Positions 1 through 11,697 of a stretch of 64,000 nt of DNA are shown in pieces. This DNA comes from Eudromia elegans (taxonomy: Eukaryota; Chordata; Aves; Tinamiformes; Tinamidae). Both the position numbers and the translations under genes were made by a program. A model generated the notes under the pieces. That model was not told the origin of the DNA. It made no database searches and saw nothing but the letters and a program-made list of their open reading frames with translations. The stretch lies in the NCBI GenBank assembly GCA_003342815.1, contig PTEX01000003.1, forward strand, positions 3,536,611 through 3,600,610. Direction: 5' to 3'. Numbering within the stretch: the stretch's first letter is position 1; each line of letters begins with the position of its first letter.

Positions 1-3000
1 ACGTGGGCATGGGAGGGAGCGTGTGTGTCCCATGCAAAGCAGGCTACGCAACATGCAAGGGAGAGCATGAGAGGCGGCGCAGCTCTGGAAAACCTGAGCA
101 AGTGACAAATGTGCTCCCTCCTAGCAAACGAGCAAGCAACAAGGGAGCATAAACACAAATGCACTGCTTGGAGTTAGAGCTGGCTCCTGCTGCCTTCAGC
201 GCGTGCTGTTCCTGGGCGCGGAGGCCTCGGCATCGGGCCGGTGTGAAGCTGCATCTGCAGGGCCCGGGAGATCAGCGGCTCGTGTCGGAAAACGCTCTGG
301 TTGCTCCTGCTCCTGTGTCACTGCGGGAGAAGTAAAAAATCAGCGGCTGCTTTGCAAGCAAGCTGAGGATCTCACTACTCACATGCCACTTACAGCCACT
401 CATCAAGCAGCATCCTCTCATTTGAGGATGACAACCGGCTGAAATTAAAACTTCCACCAAAAACCCAAATAATCCCTATATTAAGCCAAACTAATTCCCA
501 GTAGAAGGTGCTTGCTTTCTCGTCATTGAGCTGCAAGGGCAGACTAGAGACATTATTCCCCTAAAATATCAATATCATGAAGGCTACCACGGAGTAGCCC
601 TGCCTTGGGCGTTGCTTGGTCCAGCAGAGGCTGCTGCAGGTTGCTGAGGGCATCGGGCGGGGCCACAGGGGTGCTCAAAGACTGGCAAAGAGACTTGGCA
701 TACTTGTATTATGCATAACATAACTATGTATATTTACTCGCTGTTGTAGGTAGGACAGCTCTGCAGAGCGAATGCCAGGCTTCCTCCTTCTCTCGTCCTT
801 CGCCATGTCCAGATTTTGTGGGTTTCCACCACAAACACAAACATATCAGCCCTCCTATCTGCAGACTAACAAATCCAAGCAGAGGAAGGAAATAGAGTCC
901 CACAATTGCTCTTCTCCAGCTGGGAGCATTTTTGTGTTAAAGGGCCATATCCGCCCCCCCAGAGAGAGGGGGCTTCAGACTGCTGCGTCTTTCTTAATGC
1001 CTCTTACAGAAAGAGGAGGGTAAAAAAGGCTGTTATCTGCCGAGGATGTGTTCAGAGACACACCTAGCTTGGAGGGAGTTGGTGGAAGAGCTCAGCTCTA
1101 CCAGTGGTTATTGCTGCTACTTTGAAATTGTTTTGACAGAAAATGTTGGGTTCCTATCAATTAGACATAGCTAGGAAAGAAAAGACAAATTCCTGAACCA
1201 AGCTTATTCTCCTACTTATTTTGAAGATCAGCTTCTGCTTTTACTCATTCAGGTGTAAATCAGCGGCCAGTGGAGTTTTATCTAAGAAAAAGCTGTTGTG
1301 AGCTGACCAAGCAGATCAGTCAACCACCTTCCCCGCTGACAGGCCGAGGTCAGAGCATCCTTTAAGCCTTCCACTGCCTCTCTGCTGGTGCAGAGCACTG
1401 GTGCCAGTGCTGCTGCCCCACATGCTGACCGGGCTCTCCCTGCACCGGGAATTCCATCCTTCCTAAGTCAACCAGGATGAGCTGGTCTGGAGGCAACCCT
1501 TGCTTGTGGGAGGGACGTGGTGCTAACCAGGAGAGGACAGGAACCACAGCAGTCATACTGGCAGCCAGAAAGGCAACCTGCAACCCTGAATTCCGGAAAG
1601 TGCACTGGTTTAATATGATCCATTCCAATAGTAATTGAGGCAACCGTGTACATGTAGGCTAGCTGCTTGTCACAATTTGCCTTAAACTGGATTTGAAATG
1701 CAAAGAAAAGCACTTGTACCTTGCCTGCACTGCCTTTGGACACTTCTGCAAAGCCAGCAGCTGAGCCCAGCGTTACTGTTGCTTACTGGCCTTGCAACTG
1801 GAAAGAGACACCAGCGGGATGGTTTGCACTGGGAAATTACATCATGTTGGACCATGTTGCTCAGCAGCCCTGGTGACTACCCGGGTGTAATTTCCCATCA
1901 CAACAGGGCCTGGGAGGCAGCTGCTGGAGGCCGGGCTGGGTGCACAGAGGCTGATGCTGCTCCCGGGCGGGTGACTCAGCCCTCGCAGCGGGCGTCCCCG
2001 CAGGGGCAGGGCCGGGTCCCAGTCCCGGGACCGCTTCAACATCACGGTGCGGACGCACCGACTGTTTGTTTGCTGGCTGTAGGCTTCAGCATCCCGCGTT
2101 ATATTTAATGACCTTCAGAGAAACAGATAATATCTTTATCCGCCTCAAGAAAAAACAACTCTCCCCTCTCCTCCCGACAACTTTGGCAGGCTGCAGCCAA
2201 GACTGGAGTAGGGAAGTGTCGATTAACAGGCTCTGCTCTCTGCTCTGCCACTGAGCAGGCAGGTAGTGCTTCTAGGCGAGGATAAATTAGGCAAAACATC
2301 GTGCAAGCTTTGGGGCCTCACTATTTAAAATTCAGTTGCTCCAAAAGCTAGGGTTCATTGCCTCTCTGCTAGCAGGCAACTCTGCAGAAATGCAAAACAG
2401 AATCCTCAAGAACTGTTAATTAACAATTTAAATGGGAACCTATGATTTAATTATGTAAAAGGAAAGGTTAAATACCGAAGGATAGTTGGTTGTATCCCAG
2501 ATTACGTTAATTATTCCCAAGTCGTGCCAAACTACTCAGGCTCTGCTCATATCTCTCCAGCCACCCTGAGCACACACTGCATCACTTTACCACAGGGCCA
2601 TGGCCAATCTCTCACCAGATTCTTGAGGGAGCTTAAGTAACACATTATTTTTGCATGCTGTAGTGTGTGCATAATTTATAGGGTGAAGTAGGAAGATTTT
2701 ACATCAAGATAAGAATAGCTGTAAGCAGAAAAAGCTATAAAACTAAACCAGATTTAAAAAAAATAAAAAAAGTCAGTTGGGTCGGTGCATGCCTCTGGTT
2801 TTCCACAGGACCACGGTTGCCGCAATGAGAGGACGGAAGATGTGTGCAGCTGGGAAAGAGGGATGGTGGAAAAGGAAGCTCTCCTTTACTGGTCATCATC
2901 CATTAGCTGGCCTGAAATCCTCTGCAAAACCTTGGGGACAGTCACATCCTTTAGGATCAACCCTTGTTCAAGGACTGAGTTTGGGGAGTTGAAAGATGAG

Positions 3001-4382
3001 CAGAAGAAATTGAGGTTATCCTGGAAATGAAAAAAAGAAAAAAAAAAGTGATAAATGCGGAAAGTCCTTGACCTCTGAGACTGCAGGAAGATAATTTTGG
3101 ACGTGGGGTTCCCTACTCTTAATGCAGTTTGGGCTTGGTGCCCTTGGTGCCCTTGGACTTGCTTAATACACTTCTCCGTGTGATATTTAGCACTGCACTG
3201 CTTTGCTAAAGCTCCCGTGCAAAGCAGACCGTGATTCCAGCATCTTCAGGTTCTGGTGAAGTGCCGTGAGGTGACCAGGTTTTCAAGGTGAGCTTCCCAA
3301 ACCTCTTACAAAGCCCGGACCCCATATAGCACTGCTAGATGAACTATACAAAATGCCAGTCTCTGAAATCTCCAGTCACTTGAAAAATCTCTGTCTGTCA
3401 TTACTCTCCACTGGCCTGATGAACAAGAAGCATAAAACAAGAGTAAGAGCTCAGGCTTTATAAGGACATCATTTTTAAGCCATCCCTACAGATGCTTCTC
3501 TTTATTTGATTTAAAAACACCTTCCACTCAATTACTGTGGTGTTGTTTTTCCCCTTGTGGCTAGTATCCTAAACAGTTTTGCCGAGAAAAAGCTCACAAC
3601 AAACCGCTTCAAAGACAACACAGTGTTTGCGAAGGAAGGAATTTGTCTCTGACAGTCGAGCAGCACCGGCACGTGCTGGAAAACAAGGACGTGCCGCTAG
3701 GCGATGCGCTGCACGGGGGGAGCCCTAGGCAAACAAACTGCTCCTAACACGACCACACGCGGAGATCCAACGTGCTTCCGCAGTCGCTGCTTTCAGTACC
3801 TTGGAGCGTGGAGTCAGACTGCACACAGCAAATGGAGGTTGCACTTGGTCTCCATGTGATAATAATTATTATTAGGGGGAAGCAGCATCATCATCTTGTC
3901 CTGTTTGTACAGCACAGCCTTGGTCCATGTCGGGGAACTGTAGGTACTACCAGAATGCAAGTCATTAACAACAACAGAAACTAATATAGCCCTCCTTGTT
4001 GAAAATATTAGGGTTTGTGAGATCTGTTTTCACACCCTCAGGCAGCGGCAAACCGAGCTACCGTTTCCGAACTGCCGCCTTGCAAATAGCTCGATCCCTG
4101 CCACGTGCTGCTCCGAAATGGCCGCCCGGCCTGCGCGCGGAGCGCTGCTTGAGCCACGCCTGCGCTTCCACACTCGGGCCGTTTTCTTCCCAGGAGACAC
4201 CAGCAGTACATGGAAAGGAAACAAATAAAAAGTAAACACGTAGAATTGGGGCCTATAAAATCAAGTAGATGTCTAGCTAGCAAGTCATAACTGAAGCTAG
4301 TGAGTGACCGAGAGGAAATTAAATGCCTGGTCAAAACAGTTTCTAGAGACTTTTTTTTCAAATAGAAATTTTAATTTTCTTC

Positions 4383-4398
4383 TTTTTTTTTTTTTTTT
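4383..4398. repeat. Poly-T tract, 16 T
   Basis: A run of 16 T in an AT-rich stretch. No retrotransposon body is recognisable next to it, so it is annotated only as a simple repeat. Confidence 0.85.
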
Positions 4399-4720
4399 GC
4401 ACCTAAAAAAGTTTTGAATATTCATTTGAAAACCAGAGGCCGAGTTGTGCTAGTTATTAAATAATAAAAAAAACCTGCTAATGACACTAGATTCAGAATC
4501 AATGATAGATAAGGCAAAAATAACTAATGGATCTTTTAAACAGCTTTGTCTTGAATGACCACACGGTGCTGCAAAACGTATTAAAGCCACCCCTGCCACC
4601 AGCAACGGGCACTTGGGCCTGCCTGGGGGTGCTCTGCAATGCTGGCGGGGGGTCTGTCTGTGCATCAGGAAGCCTTATTTCCCAAACTAACCCGTAATCC
4701 TGCTAAGTAAGCAAGCAGAA

Positions 4721-4805
4721 TTTATTTTATTTTATTTTATTTTATTTTATTTTATTTTATTTTATTTTATTTTATTTTATTTTATTTTATTTTATTTTAT
4801 TTTTT
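4721..4805. repeat. (TTTTA)n pentanucleotide microsatellite
   Basis: About 17 uninterrupted copies of the pentamer TTTTA, read directly. The array is pure, so its length is probably polymorphic. It lies about 10.4 kb upstream of the NIPAL2-like start codon in non-coding DNA. Confidence 0.97.
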
Positions 4806-7800
4806 AGTGATTTTTTTCTGCTTGGATTTTCGGAAAGGAGCGAACGCAGGAGCTGTGCAGACAAGGGGTAAGTGAGCTGAGAAGCCCCTCATAGCCTTAA
4901 TGGCATGATTGCCACTCTGCCATTCTCAAGAGAGGGGGGGAAAAGGGAGAATGTGCACACAGAAAAGATCCATCCAGAAGCATAACCTAAAAATGAAAAA
5001 GTCAGGGAATGACAAAAGACTTTATAGGAAGGTGAACACAGCTTGTGCCCAGTATATAAAGTTAAAGGAAACTTGCTAGAGCCTTCAAATCCCAAAATAC
5101 CATTTCTCAGAAAATCTAAATCACCCTCAGGAAAGCAGAGGAAACATCAAAAGGTCTCAAATTGTCAAGCACCTAAAACCCCCTCTGAATTACAGTTTCT
5201 GTCTGTCTCTTGGCTATTTTTAAAGCCAATCACCACAAGTTCTGTCATATGTTTCACATAGACACGTTCTGAGCTGGCAAACTAGTAGGTGCAACCCTGG
5301 CCTATATAACCATGGTAATAAACGGAGGTATCTGGGCATGCTCCGAACTGTGCTTATTTATGTAACAGAAAACGCTGCATTTGATTTAGAGAGAGACGAG
5401 TGGGTTTCGCCATGAAGCTCTGCTGATAGCTGAAAAACTAGTTGCACTGTGGACAGAGGTGGACCCTCGGTTCCCGCTCAGCACGTGCGTTGGAGCTTGG
5501 ATGGCAGACCTGCAGGAGAAACCCAGCAAAGCCCATTTGCTTTATGAGAGAATATTACAGAGCTCAGCAAAACCTCGCAGGCTTGAGATCTGGGTGGAAT
5601 CCATTTACTCCACATGTGTGAAGACTGGAGGAGGAACTGGAGGATCCGCAACCACCGCATTGAACCCTGTCCATGTGTTACTCACATCGGCCACTCTTGA
5701 TTGAACTCCTGTAAATCTTTTCCTTAGATAATATGTTTCCTTGTCTGGGAGAGCTTGATTTCAGTTTATATGGCTGGGGTTTTTTTTCTTTCCATCATGT
5801 TCAAAACTACCATAAACAGTCTGTAAACTCTGTATCGCAAATGATTTTCTAATAATAAAAAGGTATTTTCAGAGCAAAAATCAGTTCCTCATGTCTAAGT
5901 TGAAAAAGGGACACTGTCACGCAGTCTGAAATAAATAAATAGAAGACCTATTCATCTTAAAATTATTATAATATGGTAAAAAATATAACAAATATAGGGA
6001 GGAATGTTCTGCAGACTCTAAATACGGAACTAAGTTTCTGGCAAGAAAAGATATACTTTCCCCAAAGGAAGATAAATCTCATGCAGCTTCCCTGATGGAG
6101 GTATTTGATTTATGAGTTGTTTTTTAACAACTTGAAAACATATTTTAGCAAAACCGTCCAGATCTAGAGAAAAAAAAGAGAAAAAAAAAGAAAAAAATCA
6201 CAGGAAAAATATTTTCTCCACTAATACAGTTAGTCTCTTCTTCAGTGAAGTGTTTAAAATCCATCACTTACTTGAAAAAAATGCCCCCTCCCAGATCGCC
6301 TTGCAAAAACCTAGAATTCTGCGTAATTGCAACTAATAATAATTCATCACCATCACTGCACTCCAGCATCGAATGCTTCAGGGACCTCTGCTTGCTATTT
6401 CAGGAAACATCTGTGTCAATACATTTCAGTGAAGATGTTCTCTGTGAAAGAAGCATATCACCACACTCTTAATTTATTATTATTTACTGTTGTTCTGTCT
6501 TAATAATCCAAAAAGTTCATCCACATCTGTGAAAATCTGTTCAAATTTAGCATTACTGGTTTGATGTTTTACAAGCATTAAAGTAGCATGCTGAAGTATT
6601 TCTTTAGTTAAAGCAAAAATACCGGACTTTGATCTTTGGCATTCATAAAAACTAGTTTATAATCAGGATGTTTTATCTATTTTTATAAGGCAAAAATGGT
6701 ACATTTATGAAATCATAATTTCCAAGGAAAAAATATTGAATCTTAATTTAAAACATAGAAGCGCACAAAGATTTTGTTCTTTGGAAGGTGAAGAAAGCTT
6801 GTTTTCAATTCCCCAAATATTTTAACAAGAAATATTGCATATATACAAGCTTTGTGATATGAATTGACTAGTTATTAAACATATTTGAGCTCTTCCCCTG
6901 CTCCTAGCACACATTCACACACATATACATATGATATTCATGTTAACAATTTATTTCTTGGAGAGAAAAAAGCAGTGTTTTCTCAATCGAGTTCTCCAGG
7001 AGGCTGCTTCAGGTTATTTTAGTTTTTATGTTTAATATTGCAGGGATTTTATGGATTTACCAAAATACTATAATTTTTATTTTTAAATAATTTCTTTTTT
7101 TTTTCCAGATAGCTCCAATCCAAACCGGACCTTATCATGCGTGTTTCAGTTCACTGCCACCATATGTATGTGCTGTCAAGGCTATAATACATGAAGTATC
7201 TGCCTTCAGGGCTGGTTTCACTGCGGTTTTGGAACACGGATTTTATAATACGCAGTTTCCTTCCTCTGAAGTCAATGGACTATTCAGTGGAATGAGGTTA
7301 CTGAGGCACAGGTCAGCTCTTCAAAGGTACAGAGGCACCTCAATCCTATTTAAGGATATTCCACTGACTGGAAGTGGAATATCCCTATCTCATCCTCTTC
7401 AAAGTCTTCCCCAAACTGCAGGTGCAGCCAGTTGAAACAGCCACTCAGACTTCTCCCTAGTGTCACAGATCTTCAAGACAAGCAGTGACTTCACGTCTCC
7501 TAGCCTTACCAGGCCACTAACGTAAGATGTAGGCAGCACCTCTGCTTCTTCAGGTGGCGTTTACCTGAGATGGTATCGAGCCATCCTCAAGACTGCTCTC
7601 GCTCAGGCTGAGGACAAGGCTGAAAGACCTGCCGGGGCTTTCACCCTTGGACCGCTGGAGTCCCTTGGTGATCCTGCACGCACGTGTGCACGAGGCGGGC
7701 TGCACAGATGGTCTGCACACACGTGCTTCCCGTACACACATGTGACACTCCTGGGACAGCGCGGACCAGCCGAGCGGGAGCAGAGCAGCTGCACAGCACG

Positions 7801-10800
7801 TAGGCAGCGGAGCTGAGCGTGTGCAGGAGCACCGTGCTTTTGCTTCGTGTCTATGAACGTGTGACCTCTGACGCGGCCCTAAAGCATCAGGCCGCCTGTG
7901 CTGGTGCGTGGTGACAACAGCACGTGCCTGCAGCAGGATTTATCTCCTGAAGCACGGTAGCCCCAGCTGGGAGTTCTGGAGCGGCGCCAGTGCAGTTGGA
8001 GCTACGAACTGGGCCTTGACTAAACCTGCTGCACACCCAGAAAGCCAGCCAAACACAGAGAAATCCTCAAAATTAAATTAAACGTCCTGGAGAGAAAGAG
8101 AGGACGTGTCCCGGAAAACTCAGCTCTATGGCATTTTGACACCCAGCTCCAGATGTGGCCTTGTTTGGCTGTCACCAGGACTCTGGCCACCTTATTTGAA
8201 CTCATATTCTCTGGTGTATCAGTGTTCTCAGAATTTTCTGGATTTGTACATACAACAGGAAACTTAGGTCAAATTTTGCTGCAGCAAATTTAGATTAAAA
8301 AGGCAGCAGGCTGTAGACTGGGATGTTCAATGTTGATATTGCAGGGTCTTTCCATAAGACAGGTAACAAAAGCTGTCTGAAAGCTCCTAAAAAAGCATCT
8401 GAAGATGCTTCTAATTCATTTCATCAGGAGAATATAGAGCATGCATGTATACAGACCAAAAATGATATGACTTGTTCTGGGCATGTTTTAAACCAGGTGG
8501 TCTATAGAACAACTTCAGCCAGAGTTCAAAAGAATATATCAGAAAAACAAACAAACAAACAACTCTCCTCTCCATAACTTCCCGGTTATACGTATTTTTT
8601 TTTCCAGAGTCACCACTAGTCATTCTCACTCCCATCTCCTTGGTGAGTTTTCTTGTTACTACACAGACAAGAGCAATGTTGCTCTTTGGTATTTGGAGGG
8701 AGGTGTATGTTCACTAACCGTGCATAGGAAAAATATTTCTTTGAATGCACAGCAAGGTTCTCCCTTTGTCCTGGATCTGAGGAAATGCAGGTCTTAGGCT
8801 CATGTTGGGAAGTTCCAGAGGAGGGATATAGATGGGGAACAGCAGGTGAGGGTACAGGGGCAGATCTAGCTAGCAAAGTGGTCAGGGAAGGCTGGAGAAA
8901 CCCCACTGCTGTGGTCAGATGGATGGGCACCCTCAGGGGTGAAGGAACTGAGCAGACATTTGTGCGAAACCTGGCAATATCTTCTAGCTAATCCTTGCTA
9001 TAACTTTTCCTCCAACAAAGCTGACCTGATACATCATTTCCATTAGACGGCCGGCAGTTTTATCGCTCTTCATTTCCAAGAGGTCTTAGACCCCTTGCTT
9101 GCAATCGTATAGTGTATGCTGACATCTGGTGGCATTCAGTAACCAAAACTTAGTTAAACGAGTAGGTTTTGGGTTTTAAGGAGTCCGCGTTCTTATTTGT
9201 CCTTAGATGGGTCAGAAAAACAAGAACATCTCTTAAACCCTTCCAGCCCGGGCACTTAGCCCAGCGCCCACATAAGTGACTAGCACAGCTCGGTATCTCT
9301 GCCCCGGAGCCCAGCTGCCAGCTAAGCAAGGCAGCCCCAGTGCAGTGAGCTGCTGTACTTAAACACAGCCCTTCCACTACAGAGAGGGGAAAACTGCATC
9401 GTGACGTTTCTCAGTGAAGAGGCAGAAATGACTGAGGTAAAACTACCATGCACGTTAACAAGAACAGAGGCACTGCACATCTTTAGATGGTAACGCTTTT
9501 AGTACAATTGATTAATGTTCTTTACTATTATTTCTTTACTATGAATTGAAAAGAAGAAAAAAAAAAATAGATGCAAAACAGGATGTTTGATCAGCGAATG
9601 ATGCATGGTACAAAAGCCTTGCTTCACGAAAAGTGAGAATAAGTAGCACAGAGTCAGCTGTGAGAGTTTCAAACATACCCATGATGTAGCTGTTCCATTA
9701 AAATCTGGATTAAAATCACATTTACATTTCATTTCCCCCAATCTTTATCCTGCTTTTGATTAGTTTTAAGAGTGGTTGATGGTCTTGTGATTTGAAGATT
9801 TTGCATTTTGAATTTTGTGTACATGGCCTGAAACTTTATGTGAAATTGTGCGTTTGATCTTTGACCTCTGTTTACTGCAGTCCTGATTTGACACTAATTC
9901 GATAGCAAGCCGTAAGGGCCTACTGTAAACAAGCTGCTCACTTTACATAGCTATGTTTGGCTCCTAAATGATGAGGTATGCATGGAATATACTTTGGGTA
10001 CTGTAACCTACTAAAGAAATAATAAAATCCACATCACTGCTTAGCTCTCCAGGTAACGTTTACATTTGGAGAAAATAAGTTGAAGGCCTAATAGAGAAAA
10101 TGCGATCCTTATTCATCTTAGGTTGGTTTGTTTTAAATTGTTCTTTAAAGTATTCAAGAGCTCAGTCCCGCTCTTTTGAAGTCAGCAGGGGCTTTGCCAT
10201 TGATTTCAAAAGGATCGGGATTAAGCCTAAATTGCAAGGTCTAAAAGGCAAAAATGAAAATGTCTAAAGTCTACAAATCTCTCATTGATCCATCATACAG
10301 AGAGGAAGGACAAAAGTCTTCTCCGAGGTCTTTAAAGTACATCTTGATTCCAGGACACCTGGATTGCTGTTTTTCTTATATTTGTAGACTTCAAGGTGGA
10401 AAGCAACTTCCAATCAGAACTGTAATTGATAGCATATGAAGCAGGACAGACCTGTGCCATGGACTTGCAAAGCTCGTGGGAGAAGGGAGATGAAAGCTGT
10501 TTGCTATAACCAGCAAGCTGCCTGCACAGGTCTTGCACAGGTGGTCCCGTGCTGTCCTGCACAGTATGCCCTGCCCGCAGCCTCCCCGCAGAAGGTTCCC
10601 TTGCTCACAGCTTCAGGACTTCAGCTGTCACTGACATATTCACCTCACCTTGCCACAAGTTCATCATAGGCTCCTGGGCAGTCATCTCTGGGAAGGGCAT
10701 AATGAAAAGCAGGCAATGGGATGCAGGCAAGCAGGCCCGTTGGACAGCAAGGGGAGATCTGGCAGGACCTCCATGAGTACATACAGTCACTGTCCTTGGC

Positions 10801-11437
10801 AATGTTCCTGAGGATCTTGCACGAGTGCAGTAACTCTGTCGCACTTAGATGACAACAGCAGCCATGCTCAATAGCAGCAGTAGGTCAAAGTCAAAGCCGT
10901 TTCCTTGATTTTGCACCAGCCAGCTGGGAACATCCACCCTAGCAGTGACTTACCCCCGTCACCAGAGCTCTTTCATGTTCTGGTTGAGGGATGGTTGTTA
11001 TCTGTGCCCAATGTCCAACAGTCAAGGATCTGGATCTTAGCTAAGAAGGAGTTTACCTACAGCGACGAAGTGCATACTCAAAGTAGAGATGGGCATGGGC
11101 CAGCAACAAAGTCCTTCCAGAAGCATTCCAGAGCCACTATGGCAAGTGCTCACTGTAACTCCAAGCCTTACATAACTAATGTACACCAACATAGACATTT
11201 AGCAGGGAATAACAGCATTTAAGAGGAGATCTATGCTAGACTAGGGCCGTGTTCTGTGATTCTGGTAAGCAGACTTTTTATTCACCCTCCCATTCAATTT
11301 CGTGCTGCTGCTTGTGTGCTTTTGCTTTTACATTGATTTCCATAGGTACTTTTGTACTTTTCTTCTGTGTATCATGACATTTGAGGCTGTATTTCCATCA
11401 TGCTGTTTTCAGAAGCCACCAGAAATTGTACCAGCAG

Positions 11438-11457
11438 AAAAAAAAAAAAAAAAAAAA
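11438..11457. repeat. Poly-A tract, 20 A
   Basis: Twenty consecutive A. It lies about 120 bp before a CR1 tail on the opposite strand, but CR1 does not end in poly-A, so the two are probably unrelated. I could not identify a processed pseudogene body to its left. Confidence 0.85.
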
Positions 11458-11577
11458 GAGCTTACTAAATGCAAGTACAATTAACAAAGGAGAATTTTTG
11501 ATAATGTCAATCGGGGTATTTCTCTGGCCCTTTGGTCATTTCACTGGCAGTGGGGCAGGTTCTTCAGAAGAATGTTG

Positions 11578-11697
11578 TAGAATCACAGAATCACAAAATG
11601 GTTGAGGTTGGAAGGGACCTCTGGAAATCATCTAGTTCAACTCCCTGCTCCAGCCGGGACACCCAGAGCACAGGGCACAGGGTGGCATCCAGGCGAT
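11578..11697 (-). mobile_element. CR1 LINE 3'-end fragment
   Basis: Read on the minus strand, this is the terminal part of a CR1 non-LTR retrotransposon. It has the end of the ORF2 region (CGCCTGGATGCCACCCTGTG), the conserved stretch around GTCCCTTCCAACC, and ends in the diverged octamer-type tail TTGTGATTCTGTGATTCT. It lines up by eye with the 3' end of the large CR1 in intron 5. Only about 120 bp remain, so it is a dead, heavily 5'-truncated copy. Its left edge in this window is the CR1 3' terminus. Confidence 0.9.

Larger units (their letters stand above)
1..11577. other. Intergenic 5' flank, distal part
   Basis: No coding region is supported here. Open frames are short (mostly under 110 codons), lack recognisable domains and occur in all frames, as expected by chance. 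The stretch is mostly AT-rich, with GC-richer patches near 1860-2060, 3640-3730, 4020-4200 and 7600-7960. In mammals KCNS2 lies upstream of NIPAL2 in head-to-head orientation (recalled gene order). No long potassium-channel reading frame is seen here, so that gene, if present, lies further left. Confidence 0.6.
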
